Made by a program: the position numbers and the translations under genes. Below, piece by piece: positions 51,833 to 60,450 of a stretch of DNA of 64,000 nucleotides (positions are counted from its first letter, which is position 1; the number at the start of each line of letters is the position of its first letter). The notes under the pieces are model-generated. The model ran no database searches. It worked only from the letters and a program-made list of their open reading frames with translations, and was not told the origin of the DNA. This stretch comes from Streptomyces sp. Root1304. GTDB lineage: Bacteria > Actinomycetota > Actinomycetes > Streptomycetales > Streptomycetaceae. The DNA lies in assembly GCF_001426405.1 (NCBI RefSeq), contig NZ_LMEP01000001.1, positions 872,519 through 936,518 of the forward strand, in the 5' to 3' direction.

Positions 51833-52986
51833 TGGCCGATCACAAGGTTCTCGCCGGCGCACACGTCGTGCTGCCCACCGGGATCGTCGAGAACGGACGC
51901 GTGATCGTCGACGGCGACCGCATCGCGGGCGCGGCCCCCGAGGGCACCCCCGCCCTCGACCTGACCGGCCACTGGCTCGTCCCCGGCTTCGTCGACATGC
52001 ACAACCACGGCGGCGGCGGCGCGTCCTTCACCTCCGGCACGGTCGACGAGGTCCTCAAGGGCGTCCACACCCACCGGCTGCACGGCACCACCACCGTCGT
52101 CGCCTCCTTCGTCACCGGCGACATGGACTTCCTCACCCAGCGGGCCGGGCTGCTCTCCGAGCTCGCCGAGCAGGGCGACCTGGCCGGCCTGCACTTCGAG
52201 GGCCCGTTCATCTCCCCCTGCCGCAAGGGCGCGCACGACGAGACGCTGCTGCGCGACCCCGACCCGGCCGATGTCCGCAAGCTGATCGACGCGGCCCGCG
52301 GCCAGGCCAAGATGGTCACCCTCGCCACCGAGCTGCCCGGCGGCATCGACTCCGTACGGCTGCTCGCCGAGCACGGTGTGATCGCCGCGATCGGCCACAC
52401 CGACGCCTCGTACGAGCAGACCGCCGAGGCCATCGACGCGGGCGCGACGGTCGCCACCCACCTCTACAACGCGATGCCCGCGCTCGGCCACCGCGCCCCC
52501 GGCCCGATCGCCGCCCTCCTGGAGGACGGGCGGATCACCGTCGAGCTCATCAACGACGGCACCCATCTGCACCCCGCCGCGCTGGAGCTCGCCTTCCACC
52601 ACGCGGGCGCCGGGCGGGTCGCCTTCATCACGGACGCGATGGACGCCGCCGGCTTCGGCGACGGCCGCTACATGCTCGGCCCGCTGGAGGTCGAGGTGAA
52701 GGACAGCGTGGCCCGCCTCGTCGAGGGCGGCTCCATCGCCGGGTCCACCCTCACCCTGGACCGCGCGTTCAAGCGCGCCGCGACGATCGACGGCCTTCCC
52801 GTCGAGGCGGTCGTCCAGGCCATCTCCGCCAACCCGGCCCGGCTGCTCGGCGTGTACGACCGCGTCGGCTCGCTGGAGCCCGGCAAGGACGCCGACATCG
52901 TCGTCCTCGACGCCGACTTCGAGCTCAAGGGCGTCATGCGCAAGGGCGAGTGGATCGTCGACCCGACGGCGGGCGCGGCCGTCTGA
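51832..52986 (+). CDS. nagA: N-acetylglucosamine-6-phosphate deacetylase
   Basis: The 384-residue amidohydrolase has the metal motif FVDMHNHGGGGAS, the Glu in LHFEGPFISPCRKGAHD, GHTDASYEQTAEAIDAGA, THLYNAMPALGHR and the catalytic Asp in FITDAMDAAGFG. It removes acetate from GlcNAc-6-phosphate. It shares one base with the kinase gene. Substrate can come from NagK here or from MurQ at 10.4 kb. A clear hairpin terminator follows. Confidence 0.95.
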   Translation: MADHKVLAGAHVVLPTGIVENGRVIVDGDRIAGAAPEGTPALDLTGHWLVPGFVDMHNHGGGGASFTSGTVDEVLKGVHTHRLHGTTTVVASFVTGDMDFLTQRAGLLSELAEQGDLAGLHFEGPFISPCRKGAHDETLLRDPDPADVRKLIDAARGQAKMVTLATELPGGIDSVRLLAEHGVIAAIGHTDASYEQTAEAIDAGATVATHLYNAMPALGHRAPGPIAALLEDGRITVELINDGTHLHPAALELAFHHAGAGRVAFITDAMDAAGFGDGRYMLGPLEVEVKDSVARLVEGGSIAGSTLTLDRAFKRAATIDGLPVEAVVQAISANPARLLGVYDRVGSLEPGKDADIVVLDADFELKGVMRKGEWIVDPTAGAAV

Positions 52987-53005
52987 TCAGGTGTCACTCA
53001 GGAGA

Positions 53006-53035
53006 GCGGTTGGCCCGGGGGTCTGGGCCAACCGC
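53006..53035 (+). terminator. Rho-independent terminator after nagA
   Basis: GCGGTTGGCCC (53006-53016) pairs with GGGCCAACCGC (53025-53035) over 8 nt, and CTTTCGTTT follows. It ends the nagK-nagA unit. Confidence 0.88.
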
Positions 53036-53110
53036 CTTTCGTTTGGCATGATCGGTGCCCGTCGAGCGGACGTTCCGCAGGACTTCACACGGAGTACGGG
53101 GGGTGGACAG

Positions 53111-54037
53111 GTGATTCTCACGGTCACCCTCAACACGGCACTGGACCTGACCTATCGGGTCCCCGCGCTCACCCCGCACGCCTCCCACCGCGTCACCCAG
53201 GTCATCGAACGGCCCGGCGGCAAGGGCCTCAACGTCGCCCGGGTCCTCGCGGCCCTCGGCCACGAGACGGTCGCCACCGGCTTCGCGGGCGGCACCACCG
53301 GCGGCGTCCTGCGCGAGCAGCTCGCCGCGACGCCCGTCCGGGACGAACTCGTCGCCACCGCCGGCCCCACCCGCCGTACGGTCGCGATCGTCGACGCCAC
53401 GACCGGCGACACCACCCAGCTCAACGAACCCGGACCGACCGTCTCGGCCGCCGAGTGGACCGCCTTCCGCGACCACTTCACGGAACTCCTGGACGGCGCC
53501 TCGGCGGTCGCGCTCTGCGGCAGCCTCCCGCCGGGCATCCACGTCGGCGCGTACGCGGAACTCGTCCGGCTCTCCAGGACGGCCGGGGTCCCCGTCCTCC
53601 TGGACACCAGCGGCGAACCCCTGCGGCGGGGCATCGCCGCCCGCCCGGACCTGGTCAAGCCGAACGCCGACGAACTCGCCCAGCTCACCGGCTCCCGCGA
53701 CCCGCTGCGCGCGACCCGCGAGGCACGGGGCCGGGGCGCCCGCGCGGTCGTCTCGTCACTGGGCCCGGAGGGACTGCTCGCCGCCACCCCGGAGGGCCTG
53801 TGGCACGCGGCCCCGCCCGCACCGGTGAAGGGCAACCCGACGGGCGCGGGCGACTCGGCGGTGGCGGGCCTGCTCTCGGGCCTGGCCGACGACGCGCCCT
53901 GGCCGGAACGACTGACCCGGGCGGTGGCCCTGTCGGCGGCGACGGTGCTCTCCCCGGTAGCCGGGGAGTTCGACCGCACGGCGTACGAGGAGCTGCTGCC
54001 CCGGGTGAAGGTGACGGAGGAACCGGCGCGGGTGTAG
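53111..54037 (+). CDS. 1-phosphofructokinase-family hexose kinase
   Basis: The 308-residue PfkB sugar-phosphate kinase has VTLNTALDLTYRVPAL at the start, the glycine pair RPGGKGLNVARVLAALGH, LCGSLPPGIHVGAYAELV, KPNADELAQLTGS and the anion-hole/catalytic loop VKGNPTGAGDSAVAGLLSGL (base Asp). It may phosphorylate fructose-1-phosphate or tagatose-6-phosphate. GTG 53111 follows GGGGTGG. It has its own promoter region after the nagA terminator. Confidence 0.88.
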   Translation: MILTVTLNTALDLTYRVPALTPHASHRVTQVIERPGGKGLNVARVLAALGHETVATGFAGGTTGGVLREQLAATPVRDELVATAGPTRRTVAIVDATTGDTTQLNEPGPTVSAAEWTAFRDHFTELLDGASAVALCGSLPPGIHVGAYAELVRLSRTAGVPVLLDTSGEPLRRGIAARPDLVKPNADELAQLTGSRDPLRATREARGRGARAVVSSLGPEGLLAATPEGLWHAAPPAPVKGNPTGAGDSAVAGLLSGLADDAPWPERLTRAVALSAATVLSPVAGEFDRTAYEELLPRVKVTEEPARV

Positions 54038-54203
54038 GAACCGCGCCCGAGAGCTCAGCCCGCACCCATGCGGCTCCACGCCGGTTCAGGCCCGAGCGGC
54101 CATGTGGTCGAATTCAGACCACAACGGCATTTTTCCCTAGCCTCGACCCGACTCGTGATCGATGATGCAGCGATCACACACGGTCGCCCTCAGGGAGAGA
54201 CAC

Positions 54204-54620
54204 ATGCGCCGGAGAGTCCTCACCACTGCCGGAATTCTCGCCACGACCCTGGCCCTGACACTGCCGATGACGGGTGCGGCCCACGCAGAGGAGAACACCG
54301 GCAGCGCCTCGTGCAACACCCCGGGCGCGCACGGGGACTTGTATTACTCGAACTACCACGGCCCGGACGCCACCGTGGAGATCTCTTTCACTCTGGACGA
54401 CACCCTGGCCGACGGCTACGAAGTGCGCATGCGCCTGCTGTCCACCGACGTCTGGGGAAAGGTGCACTACTGGCCGTGGCGCACGAACGCCAAGGGCTCC
54501 GGAACGAGGAGCACGTGGGAGACCACCGCCTCGCACCCCAACGGGCTGTTCAACATCGGGGTGCAGGTTGCCCGCACCAACAGTGCGGGCACCCTCGTCA
54601 ACAGCTGCTCCGACTGGTAG
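54204..54620 (+). CDS. Small secreted protein
   Basis: The 138-residue exported protein has signal peptide residues 1-28 (LTTAGILATTLALTLPMTGA, cleaved AHA-EE). The mature part is 110 residues with two cysteines (SASCNTPG and NSCSDW) that probably form a disulfide, and many aromatic residues (LYYSNYHG, VHYWPWRTN). ATG 54204 has AGGGAGAG upstream. No family is recognised. Confidence 0.75.
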   Translation: MRRRVLTTAGILATTLALTLPMTGAAHAEENTGSASCNTPGAHGDLYYSNYHGPDATVEISFTLDDTLADGYEVRMRLLSTDVWGKVHYWPWRTNAKGSGTRSTWETTASHPNGLFNIGVQVARTNSAGTLVNSCSDW

Positions 54621-54680
54621 GCGCGGGCTCACCGGGCCCGACGCCGTCCGACCGTCGCGGGCACCCCGGGGACGCGAGGC

Positions 54681-55649
54681 TCACCTACCGGTGTGGCCGG
54701 CCTCCAGGTAGACCTGGTCCAGGATCGCCTCGCACGTGTCGCCCGCTTCGCAGGAGATCTTGAGTGCGTTGTCGCCCTTCTTCAGGTTCACGTAGGCGTA
54801 CGTGTAGGTCCAGCCCTTCTCCCAGTCGCCTTCGGCGGCCTTCGCGAAGTTGGACATGTTCACGCCGCGCGGCGGCTCGCCGTTGACCGTCAGCGTGGTC
54901 TTGGCATCCTTGCCGGGCACGCCGTACGTGATGCGGAGCGTGTACTCGCCGGAGTCGGGCACGTTGACGGACCAGCTCGCCGAACCGCCCACCCCGTTGA
55001 AGGTCACATAGGCGCCGTCCGCGCCCTTCGCACCCTTCACGTCCTTGGACAGGGACGCCGCACCGCCCAGCTTCAGGGTGGCCGCATCCTGCTTCGGCAG
55101 CTCCGCCTGGGTCTTGTCGGGGCTCGGCTCCGTGGTCGGCTTCTCCGAGACCGTCGAGGGCGCGGTCGGGGTGGTGCCGCCGGCCTGGCCGTTCTTGTCG
55201 TCCTTGTTGCCCGAGTTGCTGATCACGGCGGCCGTGATGGCGATCACGACGACCGCGACGACCGCGACCGCGCCGATCAGCAGACCCTTGGTGTTCGGGC
55301 CGCGGCCGGAGCCGCCGTGGTGCTGCTGCGGCGGGGCCTGGCGGGGCGGCTGGCCGCCGTACGTCTCGGGGGCGGCGTACTGCGCCTGCGGCTGCCCGTA
55401 GGAGGCCTGCTGCTGCGGCGGCACGTAGGGCTGCTGGCCCTGCGGCGGCTGCCCGTACTGGCGCTCGCCGACCGTCCTGACCTGGTTGTACGAGGTGCGG
55501 GGGACGCCTGGCTGCGCCTGCGCGGGGCCGGGGTAGCCGTAGCCACCACCCTGCGGGGGCTGGGCACCCGCCGCCTGGCCGTCCTCGTACAGGTAGCCGA
55601 ACGGGTCGTCGTTCTCGGGCGTGTTCGCGCCGTCGTTACCGGCAGCCAT
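54681..55649 (-). CDS. Membrane protein with carbohydrate-binding-module-like domain
   Basis: The 322-residue protein has a Gln/Pro/Tyr-rich cytoplasmic N-terminus (about 1-120) and a single membrane helix (LLIGAVAVVAVVVIAITAAV). After a Thr/Pro/Ser linker, an extracytoplasmic beta-sandwich follows (about 190-318: YVTFNGVGGSASWSVNVPDS, GEYTLRITYGVPG, TLTVNGEPPRGVNMS, ILDQVYLEAG), which looks like a family 35 carbohydrate-binding module. It probably binds a cell-wall or matrix glycan. The adjacent diguanylate cyclase may be unrelated. Confidence 0.75.
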   Translation of the reverse strand: MAAGNDGANTPENDDPFGYLYEDGQAAGAQPPQGGGYGYPGPAQAQPGVPRTSYNQVRTVGERQYGQPPQGQQPYVPPQQQASYGQPQAQYAAPETYGGQPPRQAPPQQHHGGSGRGPNTKGLLIGAVAVVAVVVIAITAAVISNSGNKDDKNGQAGGTTPTAPSTVSEKPTTEPSPDKTQAELPKQDAATLKLGGAASLSKDVKGAKGADGAYVTFNGVGGSASWSVNVPDSGEYTLRITYGVPGKDAKTTLTVNGEPPRGVNMSNFAKAAEGDWEKGWTYTYAYVNLKKGDNALKISCEAGDTCEAILDQVYLEAGHTGR

Positions 55650-55744
55650 CCGGGTTCCTCTCCATGCTCGCCAGCCGTCGCCGACCGGCCGAGCCTACCC
55701 CGAACGGAGCAGCCGCCGAAGCGGGCCCGGGCGGGTGCGGCGCC

Positions 55745-57559
55745 TCAGCCGGCGCGGCGGTGGACCTTGGCACGGGAGCGTTTCTCCACGTACATCCGTT
55801 GGTCCGCGGAGTTCAGGACCTCTTCCACGGACATCCCGCATTCGGCCCATCCGATGCCGAAACTCGCCCCCACCCGAACGGCCCGCCCGTCCACCCGGAT
55901 GGGCGGAATGATCGCGTTGCGGAGGCGTACGGCCAGGTCAGCGGCATCGGCCGCGCCGAGCCCGTCGGCGAGGACGACGAACTCGTCACCGCCGAGCCGG
56001 GCGACGGTGTCGCCGTCGCGAACGCCGGTGGTGAGCCGGCGCGCCACCTCGATGAGGACGGCGTCGCCGGTGTGGTGCCCGAAGCGGTCGTTGATCGACT
56101 TGAAGCCGTCCAGGTCGCAGAAGAGGACGGCGAGTCCCTTGGTGCCGTCGTCGACGTCGCCGCCCGTGGGGGCCACGATGTGGACGTGGTGGTCGTACGG
56201 GCCGACGCCGGCCGGCTCGAAGCCGAAGCCGTGCTCGTGGGCGTGCTCGTACGGGGAGCCGCCGTAGCCGGAGGGCGCGGCGGGAGCGGGGTCGTGGCCG
56301 GAGTCACCGGAGTCGTACGCGGGCTCGTACCCGCCGTCGCGCTGGGAGTCGTACCCCGAGGTGTCGTACCCCGCCGTGTCGTAGCCCGCCGTGTCGTAGC
56401 CGCCGTCGCGCTGGGAGTCGTAGCCCGGCGTCTCGTAGCCGCCGTACGCGACCTCGACGGCGGGGCCGGGGGCCGCCGGGCGCTCGCAGAGGCGGGCGGA
56501 GAGGCGGGAGCGCAGCTCGGCGCTGTTGGGGAGGCCGGTCAGGGCGTCGTGCGAGGCGCGGTGGGCGAGCTGGAGCTCGTGCCGCTTGCGCTCCTCGATG
56601 TCCTCGACGTGGGTGAGGAGGAAGCGGGGGCCGTCGGCGGTGTCGGCGACGACGGAGTTGCGGAGGGAGACCCAGACGTACGTGCCGTCGCGCCGCCCGA
56701 GCCGCAGCTCGGCCCGGCCGCCCTCGGCGGAGGTCCGCAGCAGGGTCCCTATGTCCTCGGGGTGGACGAGGTCGGCGAAGGAGTAGCGCCGCATGACGGA
56801 CGCGGGCCGGCCGAGGAGCCGGCACAGGGCGTCGTTGGTACGGAGCAGGCGGCCGTGCTGGTCGCCGCCCATCTCGGCGATGGCCATGCCGGAGGGGGCG
56901 TACTCGAAGGCCTGCCGGAAGGACTCCTCGCTGGCGCGGAGGGCCTGCTGCTCGCGTTCGAGCCGGACGAGGGCGCGCTGCATGTTGGAGCGGAGGCGGG
57001 CGTTGCTGATGGCGATGGCGGACTGGGAGGCGTACATCTGGAGCGCCTCCTGCCCCCAGGGGCCGGGGTGCCGGCCGTTGCGCGGGCGGTCGACGGATAT
57101 GACGCCGAGGAGCTCGCGGCCGGAGCCGGAGGCGTACATCGGGGCGTAGAGGCGGTCGTGGGGGTGCCACTCGTCCTCGAAGCGGGGCGCGGGGCCGTCG
57201 GTGTGCCACTGGGGGACGTCGTCCTCCATGAGCACCCAGCCCTCGGTGTGCGAGATGAACCGCAGGTCGCCCCAGGCGTCGGCCATGGAGAGGCGCCGGT
57301 CCCAGGAGGCGCGGGAGCCGACCCGGCCGGTGATCAGGGCCTCGGCGGCGGTGCTTCCGGCGAAGGCGGCGACGACGAGGTCACCGTCGGGGCGTACGAG
57401 GTTGACGCAGCACAGCTCGTAGTTGAGACCGGCGACCACACCGTCGGCGACGGTCTGCAGGGTGTCCGCCAGGCTGCGCGCGGTGTTGAGGTCCGCCACG
57501 ACCTGATGCAGCTGCCGCAGGGTCGAGAGACGGACGTACGGCTCCGACTCGGTCTCCAT
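55745..57559 (-). CDS. cdgB: Diguanylate cyclase GAF-PAS-GGDEF, CdgB-like
   Basis: The 604-residue protein has a GAF domain (about 20-175, ELCCVNLVRPDGDLVVAAFA), a PAS/PAC domain (about 205-325, FEYAPSGMAIAEMGG, FLLTHVEDIEERKRHEL) and a GGDEF domain with VLFCDLDGFKSINDRFGHHT and GGDEF at 523-527. The inhibitory site RDGD is exactly five residues upstream. It makes c-di-GMP and is probably product-inhibited. Domain order and wording match S. coelicolor CdgB (SCO4281) as I recall it. About 100 residues of Tyr/Asp/Gly repeats are inserted between the first GGDEF helix and VLFCDLD. ATG 57559 follows GGGGAGAG. Confidence 0.88.
   Translation of the reverse strand: METESEPYVRLSTLRQLHQVVADLNTARSLADTLQTVADGVVAGLNYELCCVNLVRPDGDLVVAAFAGSTAAEALITGRVGSRASWDRRLSMADAWGDLRFISHTEGWVLMEDDVPQWHTDGPAPRFEDEWHPHDRLYAPMYASGSGRELLGVISVDRPRNGRHPGPWGQEALQMYASQSAIAISNARLRSNMQRALVRLEREQQALRASEESFRQAFEYAPSGMAIAEMGGDQHGRLLRTNDALCRLLGRPASVMRRYSFADLVHPEDIGTLLRTSAEGGRAELRLGRRDGTYVWVSLRNSVVADTADGPRFLLTHVEDIEERKRHELQLAHRASHDALTGLPNSAELRSRLSARLCERPAAPGPAVEVAYGGYETPGYDSQRDGGYDTAGYDTAGYDTSGYDSQRDGGYEPAYDSGDSGHDPAPAAPSGYGGSPYEHAHEHGFGFEPAGVGPYDHHVHIVAPTGGDVDDGTKGLAVLFCDLDGFKSINDRFGHHTGDAVLIEVARRLTTGVRDGDTVARLGGDEFVVLADGLGAADAADLAVRLRNAIIPPIRVDGRAVRVGASFGIGWAECGMSVEEVLNSADQRMYVEKRSRAKVHRRAG
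56312..56447. repeat. Tandem repeats coding for the Tyr/Asp insertion in the GGDEF domain
   Basis: GTCGTA units recur about every 15 bp. A 23-bp segment starting CCGCCGTCGCGCTGGG is present twice, at 56331-56353 and 56400-56422. On the coding strand these give GYDT/GYDS and QRDGGY repeats. Confidence 0.75.
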
Positions 57560-57704
57560 CGCTCGCTCTCCCCGAGACCTCGACAGCAACTCCAGGGTTC
57601 TCATCGGCTTCGTGGTGCACAGTCACGATTTACCGTGCACTGTCATCGCCACTGAATCACAGCGAGCTGCGCACCCGGTACACAGGGTCAGCAAATACTC
57701 GTGT

Positions 57705-57722
57705 CTGTGACTCAAGTCACAG
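57705..57722. promoter_or_regulatory. Perfect palindrome upstream of the cdgB-like gene
   Basis: CTGTGACT (57705-57712) and AGTCACAG (57715-57722) flank CA. The left half fits the BldD pattern, and cdgB is a reported BldD target in S. coelicolor; a Crp-type site is the alternative. No gene is seen in 57560-57932. Confidence 0.5.
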
Positions 57723-57920
57723 CAGGTCATGGGCGGGTCGCGTACAACCCCGGCGGCGGGCGGGCACGGGGGCGCGGTGGGCGCCTCCGTGCGGCCCGGC
57801 AGGCGTCTCCGCCGTGACCTGCGGGCGCCTCCGTAGCGTCCCGGCGGGGGCCAGGACCTAGGTCCGGCGGGGGTGCCGGACTGGTCCCCGGGCCCGATGC
57901 GGGCGCCGGAGGGCCCGGAC

Positions 57921-57926
57921 TAGCGT
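57921..57926 (+). promoter_or_regulatory. Putative -10 box for a leaderless flavin reductase transcript
   Basis: TAGCGT ends 6 nt before GTG 57933. No ribosome site is present. Confidence 0.5.
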
Positions 57927-57932
57927 GCGAGT

Positions 57933-58496
57933 GTGCTGCAGAAGACTCCCGCCACTCCCCCCGTGTCCGATCTGGCCATCCCCCATGCTGAGGGGGTGAG
58001 CAACGACGACTTCCGGGCGGCGATGTCCCGCCTCGCGGCGGGCGTGGTCCTGGTGACCGCGCACGACCCCGACGACGGCCCGCGCGGCGAGGACGTCGGT
58101 ATGACGGCCACCGCCTTCATGTCGGTCTCCCTCGACCCGCCACTGGTCCTGGTCAGCCTCCGCAACGGCTCCCGCATGGACGACCTGCTCGCCGAGGTGC
58201 CCGTCTGGGCGGTGTCGATGCTCGCCGAGAACCAGCGGCACATCGCCGGCCGCTTCGCGATGAAGAACCGCGTGAGCGACCGGCTGCTGTTCGCGGACCT
58301 GCCGTACACCCGGGGCGAGGAGAGCGGCGCGCCGCTGATGAGCGGCGCGCTCGCGGCCCTGGAGTGCCGCACGGAGAGCAGGGTCGTGGCCGGCGACCAC
58401 ACGCTGGTGGTGGGCCGGGTCCTGTCGGTCGACGGCCCGACCCCGGAGGGCGGCCCGCTCATGTACTACCAGGGGAAGTACCGGCACCTGTCCTGA
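57933..58496 (+). CDS. Flavin reductase family protein
   Basis: The 187-residue split-barrel flavoprotein has FRAAMSRLAAGVVLVTAHDP, VGMTATAFMSVSLDPPLVLV, SLRNGSRMDDLL, FAMKNRVSDRLLFADLPY and VVAGDHTLVVGRVL, the HpaC-type order. It binds FMN and supplies reduced flavin to a monooxygenase or reduces flavin directly; no monooxygenase gene is adjacent. GTG 57933 is leaderless. Confidence 0.88.
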   Translation: MLQKTPATPPVSDLAIPHAEGVSNDDFRAAMSRLAAGVVLVTAHDPDDGPRGEDVGMTATAFMSVSLDPPLVLVSLRNGSRMDDLLAEVPVWAVSMLAENQRHIAGRFAMKNRVSDRLLFADLPYTRGEESGAPLMSGALAALECRTESRVVAGDHTLVVGRVLSVDGPTPEGGPLMYYQGKYRHLS

Positions 58497-58583
58497 GGCG
58501 GGGCGGCGGCGCGTGGCGGAACGCCTCACGCGCCCCTTCGGCCACGGTCCGAGAATGGCCGGAGCTTCGACTCTCAGCGTCCT

Positions 58584-58838
58584 TCATGAGGCTTCGCCTC
58601 CGCCTCCCGCCTCCCCGCAAGGCGATGCCCCGCACCCCAGGGCGGCCCTGATGTTGTCCACCGCCGTCGTCCAGGCGACGCCGGTGGCGGGCTGGAGATA
58701 CGCGATACGCAGCAGCCGGCCGCCGTGCCACTCGTGAACGACGGCCGTCAGCACCCCTTCACCTCGGCTCGCGATGTCGCGGACCCTCCGGTGAAGGAGG
58801 GGGTGGCCCTCCCCACCCTCGGCGCCCGGCACGCTCAC
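58584..58838 (-). CDS. Paralogue of graspetide helper protein B
   Basis: The 84-residue protein shares HPLLHRRVRDIASRGEGVLT, AVVHEWHGGRLLRIAYLQP and WTTAVDNIRAAL with the protein encoded at 18947-19168. A Gly/Glu-rich tail is extra. Its GTG start overlaps the stop of the upstream gene (GTGA), exactly as in the other pair. No precursor or ligase gene is adjacent here, so this copy works outside a graspetide cluster or with a remote partner. Confidence 0.7.
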   Translation of the reverse strand: MSVPGAEGGEGHPLLHRRVRDIASRGEGVLTAVVHEWHGGRLLRIAYLQPATGVAWTTAVDNIRAALGCGASPCGEAGGGGEAS

Positions 58839-58975
58839 CGATCGGGTTCCTCACAGGCGTCGAACCACCGTTCGAGGAATTCCCGCCACCCGGCTTCGGC
58901 CCGAGCCCGGAGAGCCGGGCTCAACCCGTCCGGCGGTACGGGAACGCCGCTCTGCGGTTCGTCAGCTTCCGTCAT
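58835..58975 (-). CDS. Paralogue of graspetide helper protein A
   Basis: The 46-residue protein consists mostly of the core LSPALRARAEAGWREFLERW, ending in FDACEEPDR. The helix pattern (LRxRAxAGWxxFxxR) is shared with the gene at 18711-18950. ATG 58975 is taken, and a purine-rich GGTGGGGAT precedes it. It is divergent from the UTRA/GntR genes, with TTAAG-type repeats between, so those regulators probably control it. Confidence 0.6.
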   Translation of the reverse strand: MTEADEPQSGVPVPPDGLSPALRARAEAGWREFLERWFDACEEPDR

Positions 58976-58988
58976 TTCCACGATCCCC

Positions 58989-59029
58989 ACCTTAAGCGCA
59001 AACGACCCTAAGCGGCAAGCACTTAAGGT
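58989..59029. promoter_or_regulatory. TTAAG repeats between the helper pair and the GntR genes
   Basis: ACCTTAAG (58989-58996) and CTTAAGGT (59022-59029) are perfect inverted copies, with a related CCTAAGCGG at about 59007-59014 between them. It is a likely GntR operator in the divergent promoter. Confidence 0.6.
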
Positions 59030-59092
59030 TGATCGGGTCCGGCAGAAGCAAGGAAGTAGGGTCGCTGACAACAGTCACCTGGAGGTAGGAAC

Positions 59093-59638
59093 ATGTCGGG
59101 CGATGCGTGGATCAGCGAGACCGCGCCGTACCTGGCCCCGCGCGAGCCCGGCCAGAGCGACGCATGGACCGATGAGGCCGCTCGCCGTGGGCGCCGAGGC
59201 GGCCAACGGCTTCTCCAGGCAGGCGAAGTGGACGCCCCCGACGCCATCCGTACCGCCCTGCGGTTGTCAGCCGCCGAGCGCGTGATCGTCAGACGTCGGC
59301 TGATCCTGCTCGACGACCGGCCCGTGGAACTGGCCGACTCGTACTACCCCGTCCCCATCGCGGGCGGCACGCCCCTGGCAGAGCCGGGCAAGGTGCCTGG
59401 CGGCGCCGTCACCCTGCTCAAGAACCTGGGGTACACCGGCGCCGAGGTCGTCGAGGACGTGAGCGCCGCCCTCGCCACCACGGAGGAGCGCGAGCACCTG
59501 GAGCTGCCTGAGGGCAGTGCCGTCCTCCACCTGCTCCGCCTGACGCGAACCGCCGACGGGACTCCGATGGAGGCCTCACTGATGACCATGCCGACGGACA
59601 GACACCTCACGTATCGGCTCGGGAAGCAGGGCGTGTGA
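59093..59638 (+). CDS. UTRA-domain protein without a DNA-binding domain
   Basis: The 181-residue protein aligns with the effector half of GntR/HutC regulators: RLSAAERVIVRRRLILLDDR, PVELADSYYPVPIAGGTPLA, GAVTLLKNLGYTGAEVVEDV and PMEASLMTMPTDRHLTYRL. The winged helix is absent; the first 60 residues instead resemble the linker (YLAPREPGQSDAWTDEAARR). It may bind the same ligand as the next protein, or form a heterodimer with it. Its stop overlaps the next start (TGATG). Confidence 0.8.
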   Translation: MSGDAWISETAPYLAPREPGQSDAWTDEAARRGRRGGQRLLQAGEVDAPDAIRTALRLSAAERVIVRRRLILLDDRPVELADSYYPVPIAGGTPLAEPGKVPGGAVTLLKNLGYTGAEVVEDVSAALATTEEREHLELPEGSAVLHLLRLTRTADGTPMEASLMTMPTDRHLTYRLGKQGV

Positions 59639-60405
59639 TGGCGAAGGAGTTCAAGGATCCGAGATCCCCGCACCAGAAGATCGCGGCGGAGCTTCGACGG
59701 CAGATCACCCGCGGTGACCTCCCTCCGGGAAGCAAGCTGGGCTCGACCGCCGAGCTGATGAAGCAGTACGGCGACGTGGCCAATACGACCGTCCAGAAGG
59801 CCCTCCAGGCGCTGAAGGCGGAGGGACTCCTCGAAGGGCTCCCGGGCAAGGGCGTGTACGTGCGGCAACACGCGCAGCAGTCCGTCGAGCCGATCGCCTT
59901 CATGAGGCCGGCCGGGCCGGGTGAGCCGTACCCCTGGATGTCCGAGGCCGCGAAGCGGCAGCAGGTCGGCAGGTCCCAGCTCCTCGGCGTCGAGGTCGTC
60001 GTCCCGCCGCAGGAAGTGGCCGAAGCCCTGCACCTGGAGGACGGCGAGCGAGCCGTGCTCCGCAAGCAGATCCTGTTCCTGGACGGGGAGCCGACGGAAC
60101 TCACCCGGTCGTACTACCCGCTGAGCCTGGTCGAGGGCACGGCCGTGCTGGAGAAGAAGCGGATTCGGGGCGGTACGCCGGCGCTGCTCGACTCCATGGG
60201 CTTCCCTCCACGCGAGTTCGTGGACGAGTTGTCGTCCGAGATCCCGACGGAGGAGGAGGTCGTGGCGCTGGAGCTTCCGAAGGACATGCCCGTACTGGTC
60301 GCCTTCCGGGTGGTCTACTCCGACGCCCGGCGTCCGATCGAGGTCACACTGATGACGAAGGCGGCACACCGCTACCGGATGCGCTACAGGCTGCCTGTGA
60401 TGTAG
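59638..60405 (+). CDS. GntR-family regulator (HutC/UTRA type)
   Basis: The 255-residue protein has a complete winged helix (about 10-75: HQKIAAELRRQITRGDLPPG, SKLGSTAELMKQYGDVANTT, VQKALQALKAEGLLEG, GKGVYV) followed by a UTRA ligand domain (EDGERAVLRKQILFLDGEPT, ELTRSYYPLSLVEGTA, PIEVTLMTKAAHRYRMRY). ATG 59638 or GTG 59635 can start it. It is translationally coupled to the UTRA-only gene. The ligand is unknown. Confidence 0.88.
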   Translation: MAKEFKDPRSPHQKIAAELRRQITRGDLPPGSKLGSTAELMKQYGDVANTTVQKALQALKAEGLLEGLPGKGVYVRQHAQQSVEPIAFMRPAGPGEPYPWMSEAAKRQQVGRSQLLGVEVVVPPQEVAEALHLEDGERAVLRKQILFLDGEPTELTRSYYPLSLVEGTAVLEKKRIRGGTPALLDSMGFPPREFVDELSSEIPTEEEVVALELPKDMPVLVAFRVVYSDARRPIEVTLMTKAAHRYRMRYRLPVM

Positions 60406-60450
60406 CGCCCACTCCCTGGTACGGGGGCGGCGGCCGGGACACGGCCCCGG

